A DNA stretch of 64,000 bases from Coix lacryma-jobi var. lacryma-jobi (Eukaryota; Streptophyta; Magnoliopsida; Poales; Poaceae): NCBI GenBank assembly GCA_009763385.1, contig CM019826.1, forward strand, positions 60,092,577 to 60,156,576, given 5' to 3'. The position numbers and the translations under genes are program-made. Below the pieces are notes generated by a model. It saw only the letters and a list, made by a program, of their open reading frames with translations. It ran no database searches and was not told the DNA's origin. Below, in pieces: positions 42,071 to 55,313 of the stretch (its first letter is position 1; each line of letters begins with the position of its first letter).

Positions 42071-42489
42071 TGAACGACCGAAAATGGCGACCAGAGGAGA
42101 GAGGGGGGGGGGTGAATGGGAGCCATAAAATTTCTTTCAAAATGTTTAGGCCTCCATCCTAGAAAATCAACCCCAAGAGCAAAGCGGACACGCATGATGT
42201 CCACGACCCAAGAGATTGGGTGGATGTTCCCTAGGAACACAGCGGGACACCAGAAAAGCTCCCTCGCCCAAGTCCACGCAAGTCAACTAGTGACAGGATG
42301 AACTTTGGGTAACCTCAACCTCCCCCGAGCAATGCGAGGGGGATTCAGGCTTTTTCGCCAAGTGTGAAGCCCAATTTCTATAAAGCACGGAGTCGGGAAT
42401 CCAATGCAAAAAGCAGATCTAATATCGGAGCTCGAACGCAAAAGATATGGACGAAAATGTGCGCTGTCTGCACTAACCGAACTCTGGTG

Positions 42490-42825
42490 AGCGTCCGGTA
42501 AGTATCGATCGGACGCGTCCGGTCAGGTATGAGACCTTACTGGAAATGACCAGACTCTAGCAACTCAGCGACCGGTCAACACAAACCCAGCGTCCGGTCA
42601 CTACTACTTGATGAACAGTAGTAGCAGTGCGTCCGGTCAAAGCACAACTGGTGTGTCCGGTCGCACAAAACGCTCACTGGAACAGACCGGGCTCGGCACA
42701 CGGTGTGTCCGGTCGATGCTAGGTCAGCGTTCGGTCACCACACGCAAACTGGACTACGCTGATGTTCAACGACCGGACTCTGACTGGGTGCGTCCGGTCG
42801 CTATGAGGAAGCGTCCGGTCACTGC
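42490..42825 (-). repeat. GACCGGACGC array in the Cop3 LTR
   Basis: About nine copies of GCGTCCGGTC (plus strand) or one-base variants occur, with some inverted copies. GATCGGACGCGTCCGGTC at 42507-42524 is an 18-base palindrome with one mismatch. It is in the same place in the LTR as the CGGACAGTCCG array of Cop1 and Cop2. Confidence 0.8.
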
Positions 42826-43680
42826 GACCAACCCTCTGTTCTTTCACTGAACCGACCCGATCTCCCTCAAATCAAAAGCACTTGGGCTCAAAGTTTATGT
42901 GAGGGATCACAAGCAAGTTAGTGAGCTACTCCTAAGAGATCATGTCTCGAACCTAACTATAGATCTGCGAATCAAAGAAAACGGTGAAAACGGGCAAGAA
43001 CTCGATCCCAAAAACCAAATCCGCCTGATCTATGAGTTCGTGAGGGATTAGAGAAATTCCTTCGGTAGAAAGAAGACTCTCACGAAGCTACACAAGATGG
43101 TTCAAATGGATTCATTGATCATACCTCGAAACAAAAGATTTAGTGAAGAGCAAAAGAGGGGAAAACATGAAACGCGAAGAACAAAATCGCAAGACAAAGA
43201 GGAGCACGAATTTGATCCTTGGATTCAGCAAGATGAAGGATTGTATTAGCTCGTGGTGTTTGGTTACAAGCCACTTCTAGCAACACAAAGCTTGGATGAC
43301 AGAAAGCTCAAGAACAAGAGCCCTCCTCTCCTCTAACCCTAGCCTATCCTCAAAAGAACAAAATGAGAATGGCACACCTCCAAGGATGACTGCCCTAGCA
43401 GCCCCTTCACATATATATAGGCGTACGTCCAAAAGACACAAACGCCCTATCATGAAGCACTAACCCCTAATACCCCCTAAGGGTAAAACCATCCAACTCG
43501 GTCAGTTTTCATCCGACGATCATGTGCCTTCTCATCCTTCGCTTTGCCTCGACCACAGCTCCAGGATGCCGCCACGTGTCATCACATCGACCACCGCGCC
43601 TTCACACCGATAGCTTCACCGCGACACAAGCCTCTTGGTGCCGCCATGCATCGACCCATTCCGCATAGGAACCTCCGCCC

Positions 43681-43817
43681 GATTTTGAGGGCCAAACCGG
43701 CAAACCGTCCACCCTGAGTTTTGTGGCCCAAACTTAGAAACCCTCTACCCTAGGTTTTGAGGCACAAACCTGGAAACCGTCCACCCTAAGTTTTGAGGCC
43801 CAAACTCGAAAATCGTC
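43681..43817 (-). repeat. Decayed hairpin array in the Cop3 LTR
   Basis: Units with GTTTTGTGGCCCAAAC, GTTTTGAGGCACAAAC and GTTTTGAGGCCCAAAC keep the loop and inner stem, but outer pairs are partly lost (for example CTGAGTTT with AAACTTAG). Confidence 0.7.
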
Positions 43818-44525
43818 AAGGGTAGCTTTCTGAGGCTCAATTACCGAACCCGTGCCGTAGACGTAGTGTGGTTGACACACCCCGACCACTGGCACCGATG
43901 CTGATGCATGTCCAGCCTCCACGCCGGGCACAACGCCTTCGCCTTCCTTCTTGACATGGCCAACGACACTTGCACCGCACGCAAGCCCATGTCCGACCTC
44001 TCGCCAAGTGCCACGACGCCATCGTCTCCCTCCCAACTCAGTCGATGCCATCACACATCCTCATGTGCTCATGCTCGTCGAAGCCAAGTGCCTGCTACCA
44101 CAGCTGGTCCTCTGGCCCTTCGGTCCGTCGGTCCAAGCCTCGCGTCCGCCCTTCACCACTCTGGGTTCATCGACATGGCTTCCGCCAACGGCACGCCCAT
44201 CCTTCACCATTCCCGGTCCATCGGCACAGCCCATCTCTACTTGACCTTCACCTCGCCTTCGACCAGTGTCTCCGAGCTTCACACCTGCACATCAACACAA
44301 CCAAGAACACATGTTGCACACGCACACCAACACTGGTAACACGCCACAACTCAACACCACCGGTTAGTCATAAACATTAAGCGAATATGAAATAAGGAAT
44401 CAATCGGGAAAAGCCTCAAACCTTTCTCATAAGTGTCAATCATTCATCATACACACATGGGAGTTTCTCAACCATGTCACATGGGCACTTCTCAACCAAG
44501 TGTCTCAATCTCCTATGTGTTCTCA

Positions 44526-45384
44526 ATCTCCCTCTTGATGAATGCATTGACTGACAATAAAACCAACGAAGGAAAGGTTTGAAGGCAAGCCTCATTCAAG
44601 TGCCCAAAAGCCATGTAAAAGCAAACAAAAGGCCACTTGAGATGAGGAAGGATCATGAAAACTCCAAATAAAAACTCTCGGTCCCGAAAGAAATAGGAAA
44701 AGCGGGCAAAGCCTCCACATAACCGAAAAGTCAAGAGGAAACAAGAGTTTCATGAAATCCCAAAAGGCACTCAAAGATCATTCTCAACAAATTGTCAAAC
44801 AATCATCACAAAAGAACCAAGGTTCTCATCAACTTGGACATGGAAGGTTTGGATGCCTCGTTGGTTCCAAAATTTCTTCCCCTTGATGATTGAATTTGAC
44901 AAAAACTTGACAAAACCGAGCGCAAGAGATGGTTTGAGATACCAAAACCGAAAGTCTCATTCAAGTGATCAAAAGCCATAGAAGGCAAAGATCAAAGTCA
45001 CTTGACATGAGAAAATGCTCATTAAAATGCCCAAAAAGCCAAAGAAGGGGCAATCTGAAATGAACAAGACTTGGTCCCCAAAGACATGGGCAACGGCTCA
45101 ACGCAACCAAGCAAAATCCGAGCAAAACTTCACCATAGAGTGAAAACTCAAACAAAGAGCGAAAGACTTGGTTTCCAAAGACATGGGCAACGACTCGACG
45201 CAACCAAGTCAAAAATGAGCTAGCCCTCAAGAAGAGGAAGAAAAGGCTCAACACCACTAGCTCAAAGCTCAAATCACCAAAAACTGCTAGTTTCTCAACA
45301 TAGAGGCAAAACGGCTCAACATGACTAGCAGGCTCGATACCAATTGAGAAAAACACAAATAGAAGCTCAATACCAATTGGAACA
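44526..45384 (-). other. Cop3 post-pol non-coding region, part 1
   Basis: It matches the Cop1 region 8700-9626 in reverse, including the tandem TTGAGCC/GCTAGC repeat. No gene is seen. It ends at GAACA (45380-45384), the target duplication of the solo LTR. Confidence 0.65.
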
Positions 45385-47284
45385 TGTTGATGGTCCTTAA
45401 ACACTTGTTTTACCATCAACATTTTACCCAAAAATTCACAAAAAGGCATGAAGTAGTCAAATAGGTTTTCAAACTAACCAAATTCCACATGTCCATAGAT
45501 TTTTTATTTGAATGCAGGTTTGTACCAAATTTGGAGATGAACCCACCAGGGGCCGAGCCCACTCACCAGGGCCCATTTGGGCCCTAGTGGGGTGGTGCCC
45601 GCCACCCCTAGGTGGCGCCCACCACCAAGGAGAGGCCCAAACTTCTCCCCTGCCACGTCACTGATCCGTGTGACCACCCCAGGGCCAAATCTTAGCCCTT
45701 GGTCACTAGGTCAGTGGCATCGGTCGGCTGAGAAGAGATATCACGTGGATCATGACCTAATGAGGGTTATCTGGACATGCAACTGCCTTGGAGGAGTCCC
45801 TGGAGACCGTATGATCAGTGACGGTGCATCCAAGGGCCAGGGGGGTGGCGGCGGCACCTAGGGCTAGCGCCCGCAACTAGGGTTTGCCCTAGGTCAGTTG
45901 GCTGCCCCCTATAAATACCCCCCGGGAGGCGTCACTTCATATCAAGCAAGGAAAGCAAGGAGAAGCAAAGAGGAAAGCAAGGCTAAAGCTAGCGATCTAA
46001 TAGCTTAGGATTTAGCTAAGCTTAGGCAAGTAGGTAGCTAGTAGAGCAAGGCATCCTTGCCTCATTGCCCTCGCGGAAGCGCTGCTCAAGGCTTAGCTCA
46101 GGAGTAGAAGCATGAGAGTAATCGGTCCTGGAGTTGGGAAGAGTCTTCATTCATCTCCAGTTCAGGTTTTGCTCTTGTAACTCAAGCACTTTACTATATT
46201 CTAATTCATCATTTCAAGTATTACTTTATTCTACTTACCAATATTGAGTAGTATACTTGATTGATTGCTTGAGTACCTAGCTATCCTACAGTTCAATTCA
46301 CTTAGCCATAGTAGTTAATCTCCAGTGTGCTTAGTGTTTGATCTTTGCCATAGGTTGCTTAGTTAGTTTAGTGTTTATCTTATTAAGTCAAGTATTTGCT
46401 CTGACGTCCGCAAGGGTGTCTCTATTCTAGGCCAGGATAGAGATACTTAGAATATAATTAGGCGTGGTGCTTAGTTATAAACTTACCTTAAGATACGGCT
46501 AGACCCCCAGATAGCTGTAGTAGCAAGCAGGTGGTGACAGCCCTGTGCGCCTTGAATTCCACCACGTAGTTGGTCTAGTTTAACAGTAAGGCTCGTTGTG
46601 CTAGCGTTCAACCTAAGTCAGTGGTAAAGGCTAGTACGCCTCGGTACTTGACAAGATAGGAATAAAACTTTACTTAACTTGGTTGCTTATTTGGCATTTG
46701 CCTATCTTGCTTTAGTTATCTAGGAGTAGTTATTAGTTTTAGTTAGTTATCCTTAGTTATCTTTTCCCCCTATCTACCTATCCATCCACCTTACCTTAAC
46801 CATTCATTTCATCCTTACCTATCCACTCATAAATTCTTTTCTAGCCTTTCATCTCCTCTCTTCTCTTCTCTCCTTTCCCTTTCTTATTCTTCGACTCTCA
46901 TCCCCTCCTTGACTCGACTCATACACCATCCTAGCCTTCCTTTGGGATCAAATAAATCGACAACTGGTACTCCTAGGCGAAGTGCTACTACGATAGTTCT
47001 GTGCGCTTGCAGAATCTCCTCTAGGTAGATTGCAATCTCTCTAGCTAGCTCCTACTAGTATTGGGATTGACAACCCCATTTGACATTAGTAGATAGCTGC
47101 TTTAGCTTCACTCCTTTAGGTATAGTGACCGGACTTGCTACAAGCATTTCTGGCACCGTTGCCAGGGATAGATTCCATAGTCTACTCCTAGTAACGACGT
47201 TAGCAAGTGTCAACAAGTATTTCTGGGCCGTTACCGGGGATAGTTGCCTAGCTCTATCTTTAGTGAAGTTAAGAACTACCAACA
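45385..47284 (+). repeat. Solo GypA LTR (GypA-3)
   Basis: A complete 1900-bp LTR with no internal sequence, TGTTGATGGT to ACCAACA, flanked by GAACA (45380-45384) and AAACA (47285-47289), a target duplication with one mismatch. It fixes both LTR ends of the family independently of internal sequence. TATA box at 45910-45917. GGTGGTGCCCGCCACC and GGTGGCGCCCACCACC near 45591-45623. Two fossil primer sites at 47151-47168 and 47223-47240. Solo LTRs arise by recombination between the two LTRs of one element. Confidence 0.85.
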
Positions 47285-48173
47285 AAACACAAACACCCAG
47301 AGCGCGTGGAGAAGCAGCAAAGCAAAAACGACTCCCCCTGAAAGCAAGCCTATACACAAAGGCTATGCATCAAGCTCACGACACAAAATGCACTCCATAC
47401 CAATTGAACACTTGTTACCAATGGAGGCACAAAAAGGATACCAAATGAACGACCATAAAAGAGCTAATCTCCCCCTAGCTCAAAGCACTTCCCAAAGTGC
47501 ATGACTCTCCCATTTGTGCCAACACACAAACTCCCCCTTGCAAACAACTTCTCCCCCTTGACAAAAGGGAACGTGTTGAGGGTTTTTGAAATTTCTCCAC
47601 AAAGTTGACACAAACAGAAAACAAGTCATCAACCAAATGCACATGGGGGTCACAAAAAGCACAGAAAGTGACCACGGCGATCTAAAAGTGTATCAGAGCT
47701 AGGGGTATGAACAATAAGCTAACAATACATGAAATGCACAATGCAACAACTTCAAGTGTATAGCAATTAGGGTAAAAAGATTCTCAAAAGGGTGCTGCCC
47801 TAAAAGTTTAGCAACCTATACAAATGCTAGCAAGGCTCAAACTAATCAAGTGAATACGAAATATGAAAATTAAGCATATGAGCAGTTTTTAAGCCATTTG
47901 AAAATGAGTTCACCAGTAAAATAGCACTAAGCATGAATAGACAAGAATCAAACAAGTGCTAACTCAAGTATAAAAGGTGAACTACCCCTAGCAAAGTTCA
48001 ATCATCATGACATAGAATGAATCATAAAATGTGTTATTTTCAAATTTTATCGGAGATTGCAGCGGTATTAACACAAGTTCAAATTAAAGCATGTGATTGC
48101 GAGAGGTTGAAAGCATTGTCTTTGCCTAACTTTTCAACTGGGCTAAGCCTATGCAAGAAAAGGATTCGGAAGC
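47285..48173 (-). other. Cop3 post-pol non-coding region, part 2
   Basis: It continues the Cop spacer on the minus strand (compare 57560-58120 of Cop4), with several CTCCCCC tracts, and stops at GAAGC (48169-48173), the GypB-2 insertion point. No gene is seen. Confidence 0.65.
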
Positions 48174-49505
48174 TGTTGGTATAAATTTACGCACACTCTA
48201 CTTTATCCGCAAGCACACAGATAAGATCTACCGATGTAGCACTTCATCGGAGTAACCCAGTTTTAATATCGAACCCAAAGGAACGGATAGTGTTAAGTCT
48301 TAATGTCTAACCCCTGTAGCTAACAAGGACGGAGAATCTAGAAGTATAAAGGGGATCACTAAGGCTGTCTAATTCCAATTTAAGAGTGATATGTTTATAT
48401 TATTCTTAGTGGGGAAGTTGCCATAAAAGGTCACAAACAGAGTATGAGTCTTTTATGCAAATGTATAATCCTACCGAGCCTACACACGGGTAAGTGGACT
48501 ATAGAAGAATCAACAAGGCTATAAGAGTCACCCTTGCGAACAACCACTACGACCGGTGTTATAGGAGGCATTTATGATGAGCTATCAAGTCTAAGCACCA
48601 CGCTTACACTATCCAACTACTCTAACTCTAGAGCAACTTAGAATTAGAGTACTCAAAAGAGAGTCATAAACCTTAAGATAATAAGAACAATGGCTCAAAC
48701 TTAAACATAGACGTTGATTACCGAAACAATCGCTGATGCAAGTTGAAGATGAACTTGAATCCGCAGGTACAAGATGAAGAAGTTGATCCGACAGGCCGGA
48801 GCTCCTTCTTGATCTCTTCCTCTCTCTCTCTCTCTCTCTCTCTCTTCTAGTTCCAGTATAAGACTAGGTTCTAAACCTAACTAGAGGGGTAACTAGTCTT
48901 CTACTTGATAGCTGGCTCTTGATTACAACTAGATGAACTAGATCTAAATCTAGATGAACTAGAAGAGATTCATCTAGAGGAACCTCTACTTCTAATTGAA
49001 ACCCTAGTTTCTGATGTGGAGATGAATAATGAAGATGGAGATGCCTGGAGAGGGGGGTCTGGGGCTGCTTATATAGCCCTGAGGGATCAACCGCGGCTGT
49101 TAGATCAAACTGACTTAAGGTACGGCTAAGATGCATCCTAGAGGTCGGTGGAGGAAGCTTGCAGAAGACGGAAGCCAGCGGGCCCGGGGGGAGACCGGTC
49201 GGTCTCCTGGTGGGACCGGTCGGTCCCACCTGGCAGGTCCCGCGGTGCGCGATCTCCTGGTGTCTTCTGGTGTCCTCTAGAGTCTTCTAGAATATTCCTG
49301 ACGTGCCGGTTGCGTTATCTCCCGTCGGTTTCCTTCTAGGGGAAGCAATCAGCGCTGGTTTCCTAGTTTAGTCCGTGCAGATTCATAATTCACCAAAACT
49401 CATGGAATATTGTCAATTAAAACCCTAAACCTTTGTTGGTGATTGAATTCATGCCCTTTTCATATTTATTTATCCTTTAATTTTGATAGATGACCAGTGT
49501 CAACA
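48174..49505 (-). repeat. 3' LTR of GypB-2
   Basis: On the minus strand it reads TGTTGACACTGG to ACCAACA, 1332 bp. TATA box complement CTTATATA at 49068-49075. GACCGGTCGGTC and GGGACCGGTCGGTCCC at about 49194-49229 upstream of it. A CT-rich microsatellite lies at 48820-48845. Confidence 0.85.
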
Positions 49506-49516
49506 ATTCCCCAAGC
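49506..49516 (-). other. Polypurine tract of GypB-2
   Basis: ATTCCCCAAGC, the complement of GCTTGGGGAAT, adjoins the LTR start. Confidence 0.75.
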
Positions 49517-50707
49517 TTACCTTTTGCTAGTCCCTTAGCAAAACCAAAACTTAACAATGGATCAGGAGTTTCTATAATATCTTCACTTCCGACAAGTAAC
49601 CTGCTGTTAAACAAAAATTCTCCAAATATTATGTTATTCTTCACGGGGCTTATTACTCTTACCTTAGATCTGAGTAATTGAAAGATTGAACGATCAAATC
49701 AAGCACTATGTCTCTAGTTCTTTCACTTCACCTTTATCCCGGAGTTTTAATTAATTTTCAAAAGCTTCAATACATGTGTTGTCAAATTAAACAATGGATC
49801 CAAAGAGAAAGATTTTTGGTGTTTTGAATTTGTTTATGGAATGAAAAACTTAAGAGGATAAAGATACTTACGTGGATACATGGGATGCCTTCCCCCAAGC
49901 TGAATGTTGACATAGTCGTTCGATCTTGCAATGTAGCGGACTGGCAGTGGATATGTCCTTCCTCGATTAGAGCTTAATTGATGTTGATGTTTGTTGAGAC
50001 AGTGCTCAACAGTGGATGGAACATTCACTTGCTTGTCAGCTTTTCTTGGCCTTTTAAATCCTGTGAAACTCAAATAGACAACAAAACTTGTAGAACAGAA
50101 TAAGCATTAGCGGTTGGCCACTTAAGCCTTAGCTGTCTAGAATTTCAGTAAGATCTCTTTCTCAATATTTTGTATTTATATTTTTATGATGCAAGAGAAA
50201 AATGCAACAGGATGTATGTATGCATATTTATTTTTATTATTATATTATTATTTTTTAAGCCACCATGGTGAACATTCCTGTGGGTTTTTACACGCCATAG
50301 AATTATTCACATGGGGCTTCATGGTTTATGATGTAGTGTAACAAATGCAACATTTTTATTTTCTTTTCTAATGTAATGCAGAAATTAAAATGTTTGTGAA
50401 TTAAATATGATGATGCAATGATTAAATATGATGATGCAATAAATAACTAAGAATTAAATATGAGATATATGCAGAAAAGTAAATATGAGGATAACTACCG
50501 GCTTTTACCTTTTGGCGAAGGTTCGGATATTTAGGTCCGACGAACCGGACCTTCCCTTGGTTCAGACCTCCCAAGGTATGTCAGACGTTTGGAAAGTTGT
50601 TATTGATTATACCTCTTAGGTGCAGATATTTTTCTTCCATACTTTCTTGGTCTGAGTCTTCACTTCCTGTGGTTCACTGTCTTGAGGTTTCTCTTGTTCT
50701 TTCTTTT
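49517..50707 (-). other. GypB-2 non-coding 3' region
   Basis: It matches 27629-28337 and 29366-29662 of GypB-1 and skips the cassette between them; the join is near 49812-49826. The conserved AGGTCCG/CGGACCT hairpin is at 50533-50552. No gene is seen. Confidence 0.65.
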
Positions 50708-51025
50708 CTAGGACAACGGCGATAGCTTCTTCGTCATGATTGGCCTCTCTATTCTTGATAGTTTGTCTTCTTTGGCGTTGAGGGCGGCGTCTTTCACTTC
50801 TATTCTTCTTGGGTGCTTCATTGGGCATGTAGTTGATGAAGTTGCATCGTACCTTTTCTCCAGGAAAGTGAAAATGGATTTCCTCTTGTAAATGATTGCA
50901 CTTGTAGCGTAGAGGAATGGTCTTCCTAGGATGAGGTGGACATCATTGTCTTCTCCCATGTCGAGGATCAAGAAGTCTGTGGGGACTTCATGACCTCTAA
51001 TTCTGACTACGATGTCTTCCATCAT
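50708..51025 (-). pseudogene. Protease remnant 2 of GypB-2
   Basis: An open frame of 105 residues starts MMEDIVVRIRGHEVPTDFLI. It has the retropepsin C-terminal signature VHLILGRPFLYAT at about residues 32-44, then a lysine-rich tail. The Met at 51025 is only the first available in the frame. The upstream Asp motif is missing. It is better preserved than the GypB-1 copy at 27143, which has an indel before VHLILG. Confidence 0.65.
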
Positions 51026-52330
51026 TTCTTCCTGATTATGCCTCTTGATATGGTGTCACTCATGTCATTTGTTCGTCCAACAGTTTGAAGTGAAGCGTTA
51101 ATTGTGGACGCTGGCAGTATCTTGCTCAGTGTGCATGTTCTTGTAGATCTAGGACCTTCACTCTGTAGAATTTGGGAGTGACTTCTCCATGTTATGCTCA
51201 AGAGTGTGTCCTGCTCATAAAGACAAGGTAGAGATCAAGTGCATGGGCTCTGTTGGTGGAAAAACACCAACAAAACCAAAAGATTTGTTTATTCCTCTCT
51301 AACCTTAGGCACATTGCACAAGATAAACCTATTGTTTATGTATTCTTATTCAATCTTAACATGAGTGATAGGATTAGAGGATGAGCATAAAAGTAGCATC
51401 TTAAAATATTTAACAGATCAAATTACTTAACCCAAGGAAGGATAATCTATGCATAAAGGGTCGACCTTTTCATAATTGAGATATATCATCTTCCAAATGT
51501 TAGATGCACAACATTTTAGCTCATTTAGTTAAGACAGTGAGATTCAAGAGAGTAAAGCTATGAACAAGGATCAAAGGACTAAATATGTAGAGTTGATTAG
51601 GTTGGATCAAGTGAGGTGCAACTTAAACATGTTTAGTTCTTTATTTATGTTCATACTAGAATCAAGAAGAAGCTTTTTAAGTGATGGTTACTTACCTTGA
51701 AATGTTACTTTGTGATTGAAGCGTGATGTGTCGAACCACCTTGTGGAAGCTTCTCTTGTCTAGCTGGTTGTTGTTTATGAATGGCTTGTCTTCTCTTGTT
51801 TGTCTTACAGTGTGCTTGAGAGGAGGAAGATCACAGTGGAATCATCTTTATAGGTATCGACCTTCCTTCTCTTGTGTCGACTTATCAGTGAAAGCGCATT
51901 GTTCTTCGAGTATGCTGACTAGGATCCCCTCTCTTTCTTGTATTAATTCTGTACTATGAGGATGTAGGGATAGTTCCGTATTCTTCTCTTGTCAACCTTT
52001 CTTGTTTTCCTTTAATCATTGGGTTGACAAGAGACTTGAAATTAGAGCTGCTACTCGAGTGCCTTTATGATAGTCTTTGTCTTGTAATGTCACAACTGAG
52101 ACTTGTCCTCTCAATAGTGTCTAGATGATGGAGATCTTATCGACTGTTCTTCTTGATTTGCTAACTTAGGTAATCTCTTCATCTTCTAACTCTTGTGGTG
52201 CAGTGGCTTCATCCTTCATGATGCCCTCCTCAATTCTTGGTAGTTAGCTCTCCCTTCGACGTCTTCTCTTAGTTCTCTTTGGCTGCTCATAAGTGATGTA
52301 GATGTTGAAGATGTAGCAAAAAATCCAAAA
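51026..52330 (-). other. GypB-2 spacer between protease remnants
   Basis: Shared with 25845-27142 of GypB-1. No gene can be supported on either strand. Confidence 0.5.
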
Positions 52331-52414
52331 GTTGACTTCTCCAGGTCCGACAAAGATGATAATATTGATGGTGTTCAAGAACGATCTTCCAAGAATGAGT
52401 GGTGGATCATATTC
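52331..52414 (-). pseudogene. Protease remnant 1 of GypB-2
   Basis: The translation on the minus strand contains PPLILGRSFLNT and IIIFVGPGEVN, the same fragment as 25761-25844 of GypB-1 with Leu/Ser, Val/Ile, Tyr/Phe and Lys/Glu differences. Survival of this reading frame in two copies suggests it was coding in their common source. Confidence 0.65.
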
Positions 52415-53994
52415 TTCTTCTGGACTGGGACAACATCTAGTGGTTTGTATTGATCAAAGTGGTGAGTAGGAGATCAATATGTTTGAAGTTGGGTTTCTCC
52501 TTCCTCCCTTTGATTGTGAAACACATCTAGACAACGGAATTATCTCTCCCAGGCTGGCTTGTGATGTAGATGGACTCCCAACAATGTGTTCATATGTTTG
52601 ACTTGTAGATCTTGCTATTGTTGTAGTGGTACCATCTTGCCTCCCAAGCTAGCTCTTGATTAGAAAAGAGGATAACTTCCCACTTCTTGTCTTGATATCT
52701 TGGGCAATGATGGTTGCAGGCATAGGTTGTCTCATACAAGGTAAGTTGCATCCTGTTTGTCATCAGCGCCCAAGCAAGACTCAAAGCTAGACTAGCACCA
52801 TTTGTGATCTGAGAGTATGTTTGTGTGTCTATGGTTTGAGTTTTGGATCTTCAATGTTCAGACCAAACCATGGATGGACAAAATCTCTCTTCTGCATAAC
52901 GTTAGTGGATATATATACCCGAAGGTTTGCAAGAATTTAAAGCATGGGTTATTGTCCACAACATATGTATTTTGCATCTATGCTAATAAAAAGATGTTTT
53001 TAGGATTACTTTAGCATAGACTAGTATTTCATGTGTTGGCTGCACTTTAACATGATTCAAGGCAAAAGATATCTTGCAGTAGAAGACAAAACAAATAGAC
53101 TTTGATACTCACAGTTCTTTCATCTATGATGAACGAGCTGAGTCTTCATTGTGCAAGAGTTGTTGAAGTTCATTATACGCCTTGCTTCATCTCCGGTGTG
53201 AGTTCATCTCAGGACTTTCCCAAATTGATATTGAAAGTTTCCTACAGGGGTTAGTCCAACAAAATATCCAACATCCACTATAGCATACTATCGGCTCAAA
53301 AATCAACCTAGACACCACGTCTAATTTGATCTAGGAAGACATTTTAACTTAATTGCTTAAATTAAAAGCCTTTGAAAGCAAAATCACCACTCCTAAACTA
53401 GGCACCATGCTTAATTTAAGAGATGTATGAAAGTACTCCAAACCTAAACATATAATATAGCGAATGAGGGTAGCATAAAAGTATTATAGAGATTTATTCG
53501 AATGGTGATGATTAGTATATGAGCATATCCTAAAGGTAGGGACAACCAACATAGCAACATGACAAGAAATATTCTTAGAAAGTTTATTCCCCAAGCTTGG
53601 ATTTTGCACAAATCAAGATTGGATGAATGTAATTCAATGTTACATGATGATTGGTTAGACATACCTTGTGTTTGTTGTTCCTTCGTTCTTTTCTGCTCCA
53701 GACCTGGGAAGGTTAGTGACAAAAATACCCGAAGGAATATTTTCATAATTATATTTCTATACTCATTACAAGGACAGTGCAGCAGAAAGGTAGGCAAAGC
53801 TAATAACTAGGTATTATGATGGGATGTAAGGATTCTACTAGTTATAGCTTGCGTTCATGGGGTAGTGATAGATAAGAGTGGAATTATAAAACAACATTCA
53901 TAAGAATGAAAACCAAAAAATGAAAAGACTGGGACAAAAAGGAAAAGATAAAAGTATGATTACATGGTTAAACTAAACTTAAGTTGATCTACCG
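52415..53994 (-). other. GypB-2 internal region, degenerate
   Basis: It matches 24192-25760 of GypB-1. No gag motif can be read, though the region is AT-rich and of the size expected for a decayed gag. Confidence 0.5.
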
Positions 53995-54012
53995 TTTCCC
54001 GCAACGGCGCCA
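53995..54012 (-). other. Primer-binding site of GypB-2 (tRNA-Asp type)
   Basis: TTTCCCGCAACGGCGCCA is the complement of a tRNA-Asp primer site with two changes. It lies eight bases from the LTR end at 54021. Confidence 0.75.
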
Positions 54013-54020
54013 GAAATGCT

Positions 54021-55044
54021 TGTTGGTATAAATTAACGCACACGCTCTCTACTTTATCCGCAAGCACACAGATAAGATCTACATGTAGCACTTCACCAGA
54101 GTAACCCAGTTTTAATATCGAACCCAAAGGAACGGATAGTGTTAAGTCTTAAAGTCTAACCCCTGAGTAGCTAACAAGGACGGATAATCTAGAAGTATAG
54201 AGGGGATCACTAAGGCTGTCTAATTCCAATTTAAGAGTGATATGTTTATATTATTTTTAGTGGGGAAGTTGCCATAAAAGGTCACAAACAGAGTATGAGT
54301 CTTCTATGCAAATGTATAATCCTACCGAGCCTACACATGGGTAAGTGGACTATAGAAGAATCAACAAGGCTATAAGAGTCACCCTAGTGAACAACCACTA
54401 CTACCGGTGTTATAGGAGGCATTTATGATGAGCTATCAAGTCTAAGCACCACGCTTACACTATCCAACTACTCTAACTCTAGAGCAACTTAGAATTAGAG
54501 TACTCAAAAGAGAGTCATAAACCTTAAGAATAATAAGAACAATGGCTCAAACTAAATATAGACGTTGATTACCGAAACAATCGCTGATGCAAGTTGAAGA
54601 TGAACTTGAATCCGCAGGTACAAGATGAAGAAGTTGATCCGACAGGCGGAGCTCCTTCTTGATCTCTTCCTCCTCTCCTCTTCTAGTTCTTCCTATACTA
54701 GATCTATAGAGTTCTAGCTAAACCTAACTAGAGGGTAACTAGTCTTCTACTTGATAGCTGGCTCTTGGTTACAACTAGATGAACTAGATCTAATTCTAGA
54801 TGAACTAGAAGAGATTCATCTAGAGGGACCTCTACTTCTAATTGAAACCCTAGTTTCTAATGTGGAGATGAATAATGAAGATGGAGATGCCTGGAGAGGG
54901 GCGTCCGGGGCTGCTTATATAGCCCTGAGGGATCAACCGCGACCGTTAGATCAAACCGACTTAAGGTACGGCTAAGATGCATCCTAGAGGTCGGTGGAGG
55001 AGGCTTGCAGAAGACGGAAGCCAGCGGGCCCGGGGGGAGACCGG
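54021..55044 (-). repeat. 5' LTR of GypB-2, truncated by Cop4
   Basis: It is collinear with 48174-49195 (TATA complement at 54914-54921), then stops at GAGACCGG where Cop4 begins. ACCGG (55040-55044) is the probable target duplication. The palindromic ACCGGTCGGTC region was the insertion point. Confidence 0.82.
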
Positions 55045-55313
55045 TGAAGGACCGAGAAGCTACCCGAAAGCGACCAGAGGGGGGGTGAATGGGAGCTTCA
55101 AAAATTTCCTTTCGGAAACTAGATGCCACTGTCCCAAGATCAACCCCAAAAGCGAAACCTAGAGCTTGCTAATGTCCACGACCCTAGATGTAGGGTGGAT
55201 GCTTCCTAGAAGCACAGCGGGACACTAGACAACCCTAGAAAGCCAACCCAAAGACGGAACTCAAATCCAATCAAGAACGAACGAACCGCGAACGAAGACG
55301 CGCGAAACTGCAG

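Larger units (their letters stand above)
42071..44525 (-). repeat. 3' LTR of Cop3
   Basis: Read on the minus strand it ends CGGTCGTTCA (42071-42080) and has GCTCCCATTCACCCCCCC upstream of it, as in the other Cop LTRs. It is longer (about 2.45 kb) and the most diverged of the four. The start near 44525 is decayed (TGAGAACACATAGG instead of TGCGGATACATGG). Its motif array (42490-42825) uses GACCGGACGC instead of CGGACAGTCCG. The hairpin array (43681-43817) is reduced to about three or four poor units. Confidence 0.8.
42071..48173 (-). mobile_element. Cop3, Ty1/copia element, minus strand, 5' part beyond the window
   Basis: Visible are a 3' LTR (42071-44525) and post-pol non-coding DNA (44526-45384 and 47285-48173). 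Two insertions interrupt it: the solo GypA LTR at 45385-47284 and GypB-2 from 48174. The repeated TTGAGCC/GCTAGC unit of this family is visible on the minus strand at about 45060-45350, with CTCCCCCTTG purine-tract complements near 47520-47570. No coding part of Cop3 is in the window. Confidence 0.8.
48174..55044 (-). mobile_element. GypB-2, non-autonomous LTR element, minus strand
   Basis: It is a second copy of GypB: 3' LTR 48174-49505, polypurine tract, 4.5-kb internal region with both protease remnants, tRNA-Asp primer site and a 5' LTR truncated at 55044 by Cop4. The rest of the 5' LTR should lie beyond the window. It lacks the 1.0-kb hairpin cassette of GypB-1. The likely target duplication is GAAGC at 48169-48173. 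Confidence 0.82.
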